Source: UBA3910 sp002391465 (GTDB taxonomy: Bacteria > Bacillota > Limnochordia > Darwinibacteriales > Darwinibacteriaceae). From it: 43,244 bases of DNA. The notes beneath the pieces are model-generated. The model did not search any database and was not told the origin of the DNA. It saw only the letters and a list, made by a program, of their open reading frames with translations. Positions 6,767-13,279 of the stretch are shown in pieces. The stretch is taken from contig JASGVS010000026.1 in the NCBI GenBank assembly GCA_030054835.1, positions 1 through 43,244 on the forward strand, read 5' to 3'. A program made the translations under genes and the position numbers. The number at the start of each line of letters is the position of its first letter. Within the stretch, counting starts at the first letter, position 1.

Positions 6767-6925
6767 TTATAATTCCTCAAACTGATCCTTGCCCACACCG
6801 CATTCGGGGCAGACCCAATCATCCGGCAGGTCGTTAAAATCAACCCCGGGCTCGATATCTTGCGTCGGATCACCGACTTCAGGATCGTAAATGTATCCAC
6901 ATACGATGCATTCCCACTTCGACAA
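6767..6925 (-). CDS. Rubredoxin
   Basis: This 52-aa one-iron electron carrier has four cysteine ligands: C6 and C9 in ECIVCGY, and C39 and C42 in VCPECGVGKDQFEEL. The GYIYDPEVGD and DLPDDWVCP blocks are classical. The start is taken as TTG at 6925 because GGGAGG lies 9 nt upstream and the protein then has the standard rubredoxin length; a GTG three codons earlier touches the ribosome-binding site. It is co-transcribed with ferredoxin. Likely roles are electron transfer to oxygen- or peroxide-detoxifying enzymes. Confidence 0.95.
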   Translation of the reverse strand: MSKWECIVCGYIYDPEVGDPTQDIEPGVDFNDLPDDWVCPECGVGKDQFEEL

Positions 6926-6957
6926 TACACTCACCCTCCCACGGATTTTGCTATGTA

Positions 6958-6981
6958 ATATTCTCCCCAAAGGGAAAATAT
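6958..6981 (-). promoter_or_regulatory. Inverted repeat ahead of rubredoxin
   Basis: Arms ATATTTTCCC and GGGGAGAATAT are separated by about 3 nt, with one or two mismatches or G-T pairs. The site is in the short gap between the ompH-like stop and the rubredoxin start. It could be an operator (an Rrf2 regulator is encoded upstream) or an attenuator hairpin; there is no T-run. Confidence 0.35.
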
Positions 6982-6992
6982 CCTACCGTTGT

Positions 6993-7451
6993 TTACAATA
7001 ATTCTCGGATTGAGGAGGGAACGGAAATACCGTAGTGTTTGTACATTGCTTCCACTACCTGCTCCGTTATGTTAAGGCCGCCGTAGATGATTGACCCCTC
7101 CGGTAGGACCGCAGAAATACCGAGCTCAACGGCTACCTCTTCAATCACCTGCAGAATGAAAGCAACCAGTTCGAGACGGACTTCCTGCTCGATCAGTTCG
7201 AATTGGTATTCGTAGTAAGCCCCCAATTCATTGATCTCTTCCTCTGTCTCCAGCTGCTCTGCCTCTTCCTGAATCCTTACATACAGCTCTTCCGCTTTCT
7301 CCTGCAGCTGTTGGTTTTTCAGGTCGTACTCAGGATGGGCATAAAAAAGAAACTCAAAATCAACATAACCGATTGCCTCGGCAGATACGACAGCGGGTAA
7401 TAACAGTAGTATTCCTGCTATTAGTATGATTCCCAGTGCTTTTTTTCTCAA
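6993..7451 (-). CDS. OmpH/Skp-family exported protein
   Basis: This 152-aa protein has a signal peptide (MRKKALGIILIAG to VVSAEA, cleavage after about residue 24). The mature part fits the OmpH/Skp fold: IGYVDFEFLFYAHPEYD, a long charged coiled-coil (about 45-90), then GISAVLPEGSIIYGG-NITEQVVEAM at the end. Skp is a periplasmic chaperone for outer-membrane proteins in diderms, and homologues also occur in some Bacillota. The start is TTG with AAAGGAG 10 nt upstream. It lies between the Rrf2 regulator and rubredoxin. Confidence 0.8.
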   Translation of the reverse strand: MRKKALGIILIAGILLLLPAVVSAEAIGYVDFEFLFYAHPEYDLKNQQLQEKAEELYVRIQEEAEQLETEEEINELGAYYEYQFELIEQEVRLELVAFILQVIEEVAVELGISAVLPEGSIIYGGLNITEQVVEAMYKHYGISVPSSIRELL

Positions 7452-7541
7452 ATCCAGACACTCCTTTATTTTTCACTGTCAGCAAGAACAGTTCCACCTT
7501 CGACATATATTTCCTGCCGGGGACAGTTTTTGGGGGGGTAA

Positions 7542-7934
7542 TTAAACCAAATCTGCTATCGATACGTTTTCCAAGACCCCCACAAAGGCTCCCTGAGCCC
7601 TTTGCCATACGGGTCTAACCGGACATAGGCCTCCTCGCGGACAGCCGTTCTCCTCCGTCATACATTTTACGATGGCAATTGGCCCTTCGATCAATTCCAC
7701 CACATCGCGTATTGTGATCGCTTTTGGGTCAGCCTGAAGTAACACTCCCCCACCGGGACCGCGTACACCCTCCACCCAGCCTTTGGCAGTAAGCAGGGCC
7801 ATAATTTGAGGTAAAAAATTGACAGGGATCTCCTGCCTTTCCGCTATAGTCTTTGAAGATATATGTTCACCTGGATTAGAGGCCAATTCCACGAGTGCGT
7901 TGATGGCGTATTCCGTTTTTCTGGTTATTTCCAC
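7542..7934 (-). CDS. Rrf2-family transcriptional regulator, probable Fe-S sensor
   Basis: This 130-aa protein has an N-terminal winged helix (ITRKTEYAINALVELA, SSKTIAERQEIPVNFLPQIM, GVRGPGGGVLLQ) typical of Rrf2/IscR proteins. Counting from the GTG at 7934, cysteines fall at 91, 98 and 104, almost the same positions as the [2Fe-2S] ligands of IscR, so it probably senses Fe-S or redox state. The GTG at 7934 is preferred because GGAAGG lies about 8 nt upstream; the GTG at 7943 touches it. A consensus promoter with an inverted repeat in its spacer lies directly upstream, suggesting autoregulation. Downstream genes (rubredoxin, ferredoxin) are plausible targets. Confidence 0.88.
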   Translation of the reverse strand: MEITRKTEYAINALVELASNPGEHISSKTIAERQEIPVNFLPQIMALLTAKGWVEGVRGPGGGVLLQADPKAITIRDVVELIEGPIAIVKCMTEENGCPRGGLCPVRPVWQRAQGAFVGVLENVSIADLV

Positions 7935-7961
7935 CGTGTTCACCTTCCTATTCTTAACAAA

Positions 7962-7990
7962 ATTATACTTAGTAAGTTAAGATCTGTCAA
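7962..7990 (-). promoter_or_regulatory. Promoter of the Rrf2 gene with spacer operator
   Basis: On the minus strand, TTGACA (7990-7985) and TATAAT (7967-7962) are spaced by 17 bp, both perfect hexamers. The near-palindrome ACTTACTAAGT (7977-7967) lies within the spacer and touches the -10 box, a position where a bound repressor would block polymerase. Confidence 0.75.
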
Positions 7991-8076
7991 GAAACGGGCT
8001 GTGGGACGTCTTGTACCCCTTGCGTGACCCGGTGGATCTGTTACAATAGAACTAACCAAGGTCGGGAGGTTTTAAC

Positions 8077-9591
8077 ATGGAACGGATCGGCATAATTGAT
8101 GTGGGTTCCAACTCAATTCGCTTAATCATTATTGATGTGAAAGACAACCGGGCCCACCACCAGATTGAAAACCTCAAAGAGACGGTCCGATTGCGCAGCG
8201 GCACCGATCCCCAGGGGTCCCTGACTGAACGGGGTATGGAATACGCGATTGAGACGGTCAGCCTGTTCGTCAAACTCTGCCAGGTGCGCAAAGTGAACAC
8301 TATTCGCGCCGTTGCCACCGCTGCTGTGCGTAGGGCTCCAAACGGTGCAGAATTCGTTGCCCGCATAGAACAAAGATGCGGCATCAAAGTGGAAATCTTA
8401 TCGGGAGATCAGGAGGCCTATATGGGCTATTTAGGCCTGGTCAACAGCATCACCCGTACCGATGGGCTTATGGCCGACCTAGGCGGCGGTGCCCTGAAGC
8501 TGGTGCAGTTTGCTGACCGCCTGCGGCAGAATTCCATCACCCTTGATTTCGGAGCCGTTTCCCTTATGGAGCAGTTCAACCTCCATGACCGACCTGCCCC
8601 AGAAGACCTTGCCCGCCTAGAAGCGTTTTTGGATGAGAGTTATGCCGCTGTGCCTTGGCTGAAGGATCAACCCTACCTGATTGGGGTCGGCGGCACATTT
8701 CGCTCGCTAGCCCGCATCTACCGCAATCATGTCAACTACGTTCCTGACCTTACCGATGGTATCATCATCCCCACCGAATCTGTGGGTGAGATTTACAACA
8801 TGCTGAAGGGAATGGATTTGGCCCAGCGGCGTCAAGTACCTGGTCTGGAACGGGCACGGGCCGATCTGAGCGTCACCGGGATCGGCATAATTTACAAGCT
8901 GCTTCAGGCCACGGGCAGTCCCGTCCTTGAAGTAAGTGCCAGCAGCATCCGTGACGGCCTTTTCTTCGCGCACGTGTATTCTAGGGATCCAATCGTGTTC
9001 AACGTGCTCACCCATCATACCCAGAATCTCATTGACTACCACCAGCTGGACGAAAACCATCTGCGTCGGGTGGCGAATCTGGCTGTTACGCTCTTTGATC
9101 AGCTGCAGCCCCTCCACGGTCTGGGCAGTTGGGAGAGGAGGCTGCTGTTAGTAGCGGGTCTCCTGCATGAGCTGGGCGTTGTGATCAGCGTGGAAAGCCT
9201 GGAAAAACACACGCTATATACCGTGTTAAACTCGGCCCTCAAAGGCCTCAACCACAGGGAACGGGTAATCATCGCTTACCTAGCAGCGTCCCACGATCAG
9301 CTCTTTACGGTCAACCTCCAGCAGTACGTGACTAATGGACCCGTTGAACCGGGCGATATTGAACGCCTTGAAAAGCTGGCACCTCTGCTCCAGATCGCCC
9401 ACAGTTTGGATCGCTCCCGCACCGGGGCAGTTACCCATGTGCGAACCCGTTTGGATGGGGATCTATGCGAAATCTTGGTTTTCGGCAACCAAAGCCGCGA
9501 TTTGGAAATCAGAGATGCCACTCGCAGCGCCGATGCTTTCCAGGATAAATTCGGAGTAAAGTTGGTGGTCACTCAGGCCACTGGCAGCTAG
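8077..9591 (+). CDS. Ppx/GppA-family exopolyphosphatase / pppGpp phosphatase
   Basis: This 504-aa protein hydrolyses terminal phosphates of polyphosphate or pppGpp. The actin-like ATPase fold shows RIGIIDVGSNSIRLII (P-loop-like), the EILSGDQEAYMGYLG block with catalytic Glu, and MADLGGGALKLVQF. From about residue 310 it continues into a helical HD-type domain (LLVAGLLHELGVVI, KHTLYTVLNS, YLAASHDQL), the long form of the family. The ATG has GGGAGG upstream. A weak TTGCGT/TACAAT promoter precedes it at 8020-8047. Its 3' end overlaps the convergent fRMsr gene by 23 bp, with no terminator between them. Confidence 0.92.
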   Translation: MERIGIIDVGSNSIRLIIIDVKDNRAHHQIENLKETVRLRSGTDPQGSLTERGMEYAIETVSLFVKLCQVRKVNTIRAVATAAVRRAPNGAEFVARIEQRCGIKVEILSGDQEAYMGYLGLVNSITRTDGLMADLGGGALKLVQFADRLRQNSITLDFGAVSLMEQFNLHDRPAPEDLARLEAFLDESYAAVPWLKDQPYLIGVGGTFRSLARIYRNHVNYVPDLTDGIIIPTESVGEIYNMLKGMDLAQRRQVPGLERARADLSVTGIGIIYKLLQATGSPVLEVSASSIRDGLFFAHVYSRDPIVFNVLTHHTQNLIDYHQLDENHLRRVANLAVTLFDQLQPLHGLGSWERRLLLVAGLLHELGVVISVESLEKHTLYTVLNSALKGLNHRERVIIAYLAASHDQLFTVNLQQYVTNGPVEPGDIERLEKLAPLLQIAHSLDRSRTGAVTHVRTRLDGDLCEILVFGNQSRDLEIRDATRSADAFQDKFGVKLVVTQATGS

Positions 9592-10036
9592 CTAGAAGTG
9601 TTTTTACCAATTGGGTCAAGCCTTCACTATCCGCCTCACTGAAACGGTTTAACTCTGGGCTGTCGATATCAAGAACTCCCAGGAGTCGGCCGTCGGCAGT
9701 TAGCAGCGGTATAACCACTTCCGAGCGGGATGCGGGATCACAGACTATGTGGCCCGGGAACTGATTCACATCGGGAACGACTGTAGGCTGCCTGCGCTCG
9801 GCTGTAGTGCCGCACACTCCCCTGCCCAAGGGAATGCGTACACAGGCCGGTTTGCCCTGGAAGGGGCCTAAAATGAGTTCATCACCTTCTAGAAGGTAAA
9901 AGCCTGCCCAGTTGATGTCCTCAAGCCCATGGTAAAGCAGGGCCGCCGTATTGGCCAGATTAGCTAGCCAATTGGTTTCGCCTTCTAATAGGGCCTGCAG
10001 TTGTTTGTGCAGCATGGAATAATCGGTCTTATACAT
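9569..10036 (-). CDS. Free methionine-(R)-sulfoxide reductase (GAF domain)
   Basis: This 155-aa stand-alone GAF enzyme reduces free Met-R-sulfoxide. The three catalytic cysteines are at 65, 75 and 99 (ACVRIPLGRGVCG, then HIVCDPASRSE); the spacing of 10 and 24 residues equals that of Escherichia coli fRMsr. The GVLDIDSPELNRFSEAD end block is also typical. AAGGAGGG precedes the ATG. The last 23 bp lie inside the 3' end of the ppx gene on the other strand. Confidence 0.93.
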   Translation of the reverse strand: MYKTDYSMLHKQLQALLEGETNWLANLANTAALLYHGLEDINWAGFYLLEGDELILGPFQGKPACVRIPLGRGVCGTTAERRQPTVVPDVNQFPGHIVCDPASRSEVVIPLLTADGRLLGVLDIDSPELNRFSEADSEGLTQLVKTLLASCQWPE

Positions 10037-10084
10037 CTCGTCCCTCCTTGGATTTTCCTTGGCTTCAAGTATAACTTAAACAGA

Positions 10085-10113
10085 CAAAATGCGCCAGATA
10101 CGGCGCTTTTTTT
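10085..10113. terminator. Bidirectional terminator
   Basis: Stem GCGCC/GGCGC with loop AGATAC has seven T on the plus side and ATTTTGT on the minus side. It ends the glucan phosphorylase transcript on the minus strand. On the plus strand it could stop read-through from ppx across the fRMsr gene. Confidence 0.65.
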
Positions 10114-10117
10114 CTGC

Positions 10118-11770
10118 CTAATGCACCTCCGTGACCTGTTCCCTTCTGATCCGCTGCAGTGTTGCTGGCGGCAGATAGAGCAGATTGTAGTACTCGCCCA
10201 GCATGCGCGCAGAGGAGAAACGGTGCAGGGCGTTGGCAATACTCGCCCGCATCATACCCTGCCAGCGCCTCTGATCTTCGTAATAGGTGGGAATGACCTC
10301 GTTCAGCAGCACTTCGTAAAGGGAAAAGGCATCCACCATCGTCTGCTCTGGACCGTCGTACCCTCCCCCAAACTGCCAACCATTAACCCCATGCAGGCAG
10401 CCTTCGGGCCACCATCCGTCCAGCACACTTAAGTGGAGAACACCGTTCAACGCGGCTTTTATGCCCGAGATACCCGAGGCCTCCAAAGGCCGCTGGGAGG
10501 TACCCAGCCAGACATCGCAGCCCGAAGTCAGCAGCCTAGCCAGCTCCATATCGTAATTTTCCAAAAAGACCACGCTCTGGGGAAAGCGATAAGCCATTTC
10601 CGCCATATTAGCCACAATCTTTTTGCCCCAATCATCTTCGGGGTGGGACTTACCGGAGAAAATGAGCTGGATGACACCCTCCCGGAGTAGGGGTTCGATC
10701 ACGTTGGGCCGATGGAAAATAAGGCCGCCCCGTTTATGGGCTTCCGCCCGGTGGCCAAAGCCAAGGGTGAGGGTGTCCAGATCCAGGGTTACTCCTGTAC
10801 GGTTCTCAATTTCACGCAGAAGCAGCTTTTTCAGCTGAAAATGCGTTTTCCAGAGGTTACCATTGACCTCAAAGGTCTGCCTGATCTGGGGATTCTGCCA
10901 AGTCTTCACATGCACCCCATTTGTGATGCTGATAATGGGAGCTGCGCCCTCACTGCCCCGCCACATGGCCCTAGCGGTAGCCCCGTGCAGCTGGGAAACG
11001 CCATTGGCCATGTGACTCAAGCGGAGACCAGCCAATGTCAGGTTGAAGGGCCTGCCACCGATCCGTTCCATTTGATCGTGTTCGAAGCCAGCAAAGGCTC
11101 CCATCTGGCGAAGAAGATCATGATCATACACTTCATTTCCCGCCATAACCGGTGTATGGGTTGTGAACACAACCTGCTGACGCGTTTCTTCCCAGGCAGT
11201 TTCAAAATCGCTGCCCAAAGCCATTTTCTCCCTAATCAATTCCAAACCGGCAAAGGCGGTGTTTCCTTCATTGAGGTGATATACATCCGCTTGAAAGCCT
11301 ATCTTCCGCAGGAGCCTAACTCCGCCCATGCCCAACACCATTGCGGCAGCTATTCGCTCCTCCGGAGAGGGAGCGTACAGCCGTCTGGTCACCCAGGCAT
11401 GGAGACCGTCGGGCAGGTTCGCATCCAGCAGATAAAGGGGAGCGTTGTGATAAGCCTCCGTCTTCCAGATCCTGCAGGTAAGAGGTTCCCCTTTGATTGT
11501 GATCTCAACCGTAAGCCCCGTATCCATCAGGTGGGAACGATCATACTCCTGCCGGCAGTGCTGGGGAAAACCATCCTTATCCAAGTACTGATCTGAGTAA
11601 CCCTCGTGCCACAGAATGCCAATACCTATTATAGGCAGCTGCAGATCCTTAGCCGTTTTCAGGATATCCCCTGCCAAGATTCCCAGGCCGCCGGTGTAGA
11701 TGGGAAAGGATTCATGTAAACCGTATTCCATGCAAAAGAAAGCAACTTTTGGCGGGGCTGCAGTCGCCAT
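10118..11770 (-). CDS. Alpha-glucan (maltodextrin/glycogen) phosphorylase, short form
   Basis: This 550-aa GT35 enzyme releases glucose-1-phosphate from alpha-1,4-glucans using PLP. Landmarks are the N-terminal VAFFCMEYGLHESFPIYTGG, GIGILWHEGYSDQ, FTTHTPVMAGNEVY, SITNGVHVKTWQNP, and the PLP-region block QRPLEASGISGIKAALNGVL where Lys is the cofactor lysine. It belongs to the compact alpha-glucan phosphorylase type, much shorter than the 800-aa GlgP/MalP form. A good GAGGAGGG precedes the ATG. It appears monocistronic, flanked by terminators on both sides. Confidence 0.9.
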   Translation of the reverse strand: MATAAPPKVAFFCMEYGLHESFPIYTGGLGILAGDILKTAKDLQLPIIGIGILWHEGYSDQYLDKDGFPQHCRQEYDRSHLMDTGLTVEITIKGEPLTCRIWKTEAYHNAPLYLLDANLPDGLHAWVTRRLYAPSPEERIAAAMVLGMGGVRLLRKIGFQADVYHLNEGNTAFAGLELIREKMALGSDFETAWEETRQQVVFTTHTPVMAGNEVYDHDLLRQMGAFAGFEHDQMERIGGRPFNLTLAGLRLSHMANGVSQLHGATARAMWRGSEGAAPIISITNGVHVKTWQNPQIRQTFEVNGNLWKTHFQLKKLLLREIENRTGVTLDLDTLTLGFGHRAEAHKRGGLIFHRPNVIEPLLREGVIQLIFSGKSHPEDDWGKKIVANMAEMAYRFPQSVVFLENYDMELARLLTSGCDVWLGTSQRPLEASGISGIKAALNGVLHLSVLDGWWPEGCLHGVNGWQFGGGYDGPEQTMVDAFSLYEVLLNEVIPTYYEDQRRWQGMMRASIANALHRFSSARMLGEYYNLLYLPPATLQRIRREQVTEVH

Positions 11771-11856
11771 TTCCCTGTTCCCTCCTCAGTTCGCCGTTCT
11801 CTAAGAAAGGATACCCGGATAGGAAGGCGTTTATTAGATGGTCGGTTCTGATGAGC

Positions 11857-11881
11857 AAAAAACCCCTCACAGAGGGGTTTT
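11857..11881 (-). terminator. Terminator after the M42 peptidase
   Basis: A 10-bp perfect stem AAAACCCCTC/GAGGGGTTTT with a 3-nt loop is followed on the minus strand by further T residues. Confidence 0.8.
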
Positions 11882-11903
11882 CACAGACAGACTCAAACAG
11901 AAC

Positions 11904-12953
11904 CTAGATACAGAGAGGTGATAGGAGGTACTGATATAGCAGTTTAGCACTGTTGATCACCGCATCCACATGGGTTCGTTCAAAGGCATGGGACGCGTCT
12001 ATGCCCGGACCGATCAAACCGTGGATCACATCGTGACCAGCCCTTAGGGCAGCGCTTGCATCCGAGCCGTAGTAGGGATAAATATCAACCTTGTAGTTGA
12101 TTTCATGTTCCTCTGCCAGGGCAACCAAATGCTCCCGGAGGCGAATGTTATAAGGTCCGGTTGAATCCATGGCACAGATAGTCACGCTGAATTCATCGCT
12201 GGTCTGCCCATCACCGATGGCAGCCATATCCACCGCCAGGTATTCCACCACTTCCGGTGGGATGTTGGAGTTCCCACCATAGCCGATCTCTTCCGCGTTG
12301 GAGAACAAAAAGTGCGTAGTGTAGGGCAATTCAAGCCTATGCTCCACCAATTCCTGCAGGAGATACAGAATCAAGCCTGCCCCTGCTTTGTCGTCCAGAT
12401 GTCTGGATTTAATAAACCCGCTGGGCAGAACCTGTGCCCGGGGATCAAAGGCAACAAAATCACCTACGCAGATACCCAGTTTTTCCACGTCGTCCCCGTT
12501 TTCCACCTTGGCATCGAGGCGAACCTCCATGTTATCCTGATTGCGCTTGGCATCACCGCTGTCACGGTAGACATGAACCGAGGTCTGGTGCATCAAAATA
12601 GTCCCGGTGAAGGTACCGTTCGCGCTGAAAACCTGGCAGTACTCCCCTTCCACATGGGGCCATTTGGAACAGCCAATCATGGTCAAACGCAGCCGGCCAT
12701 TGCTCTTAATCTCCTTAACCATGGCCCCCAGCGTATCTATGTGAGCGGTGACAAAACGCTGCTGTTCAGTGTTTTTCCCCGGCACAGTGGCAATTAACCC
12801 ACCTTTGCGGGAGACGGAATTAGTTATACCCAACTCATTCAGATAGGAACGGATATGTTCAATAATCTGCCCGGTGTAACCGGTCGGACTGGGGATGGAA
12901 ACCAACTCATTAATTAACTGCAGGATCTCTTTTCCGCTGAATGTTACAGACAC
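11904..12953 (-). CDS. M42-family metallo-aminopeptidase (FrvX/PepA type)
   Basis: This 349-aa cytosolic peptidase has a dinuclear metal site. Ligand motifs in order are A-H71-I-D73, RHLDDKAGAG (bridging Asp), FSNAEEIGYGG (catalytic and metal-binding Glu pair), VDMAAIGDG (Asp) and the C-terminal SHAFERTHVDA (His). Family length is normal. The start is GTG with GGGG seven bases upstream. Such enzymes form tetrahedral oligomers that trim peptides, which suits an amino-acid-fermenting cell. It is divergent from the DUF3787-like gene. Confidence 0.92.
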   Translation of the reverse strand: MSVTFSGKEILQLINELVSIPSPTGYTGQIIEHIRSYLNELGITNSVSRKGGLIATVPGKNTEQQRFVTAHIDTLGAMVKEIKSNGRLRLTMIGCSKWPHVEGEYCQVFSANGTFTGTILMHQTSVHVYRDSGDAKRNQDNMEVRLDAKVENGDDVEKLGICVGDFVAFDPRAQVLPSGFIKSRHLDDKAGAGLILYLLQELVEHRLELPYTTHFLFSNAEEIGYGGNSNIPPEVVEYLAVDMAAIGDGQTSDEFSVTICAMDSTGPYNIRLREHLVALAEEHEINYKVDIYPYYGSDASAALRAGHDVIHGLIGPGIDASHAFERTHVDAVINSAKLLYQYLLSPLCI

Positions 12954-13027
12954 ACTGACACCCCTTTCAATGTGTACATTATTTGACGCTGGCAGGGCAA
13001 TTCCTTTTAAAAGGCATGGGCAGCGCG

Positions 13028-13057
13028 GAATACTTACCCTAACCTTTCCCCAAACTA
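13028..13057 (+). promoter_or_regulatory. Possible sigma-G-type forespore promoter
   Basis: GAATA (13028-13032), an 18-bp spacer and CAAACTA (13051-13057) resemble the forespore sigma-G consensus (GMATR and CATWMTA). Transcription would start just before the ribosome-binding site of the small gene at 13079. Confidence 0.4.
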
Positions 13058-13078
13058 GAAAGGAGAGGAGGAAGGGAA

Positions 13079-13249
13079 TTGGATGCCTTTAGACAGAAGT
13101 GGAAAAAGGTACGGGGCATCCCGGTGGAAAACCACTCCACAGCCGCCTGGGCAAACATCAGGCAAAAAAAACCTGCATCAAAAGTGCCCCTGCCCGGTGA
13201 TGACGATGTGGAGCTGGCTAGGGAATGGGTAAATCAGAATCAGAAGTAA
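13079..13249 (+). CDS. DUF3787-like small spore-associated protein
   Basis: This 56-codon gene starts with TTG after the strong AGGAGAGGAGGAAGGG. The product contains VENHSTAAWANIRQKKPASK and ends DVELAREWVNQNQK. That pattern (P-V-E-x-H-x-TAAWANI, then a late REWV-x-x-NQK) is what I recall of the DUF3787 family of clostridial spore proteins. It is hydrophilic, with no signal or cysteine. A terminator begins at its stop codon, so the unit is complete. Assignment rests on remembered family pattern; the coding nature itself is well supported by ribosome-binding site, length and terminator. Confidence 0.72.
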   Translation: MDAFRQKWKKVRGIPVENHSTAAWANIRQKKPASKVPLPGDDDVELAREWVNQNQK

Positions 13250-13276
13250 AGAGAGGCGGGATAACCCGCCTCTTTA
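13250..13276. terminator. Bidirectional terminator between DUF3787-like gene and nifJ
   Basis: Stem AGAGGCGGG/CCCGCCTCT with loop ATAA has T-rich flanks on the plus strand and the T of TTTACTTCT on the minus strand. It serves two convergent genes. Confidence 0.7.
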
Positions 13277-13279
13277 CCT

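Noticed and set aside
10712..11596. 294-codon plus-strand frame
   Set aside because: It is fully antisense to the glucan phosphorylase, with no ribosome-binding site and no recognisable protein pattern.
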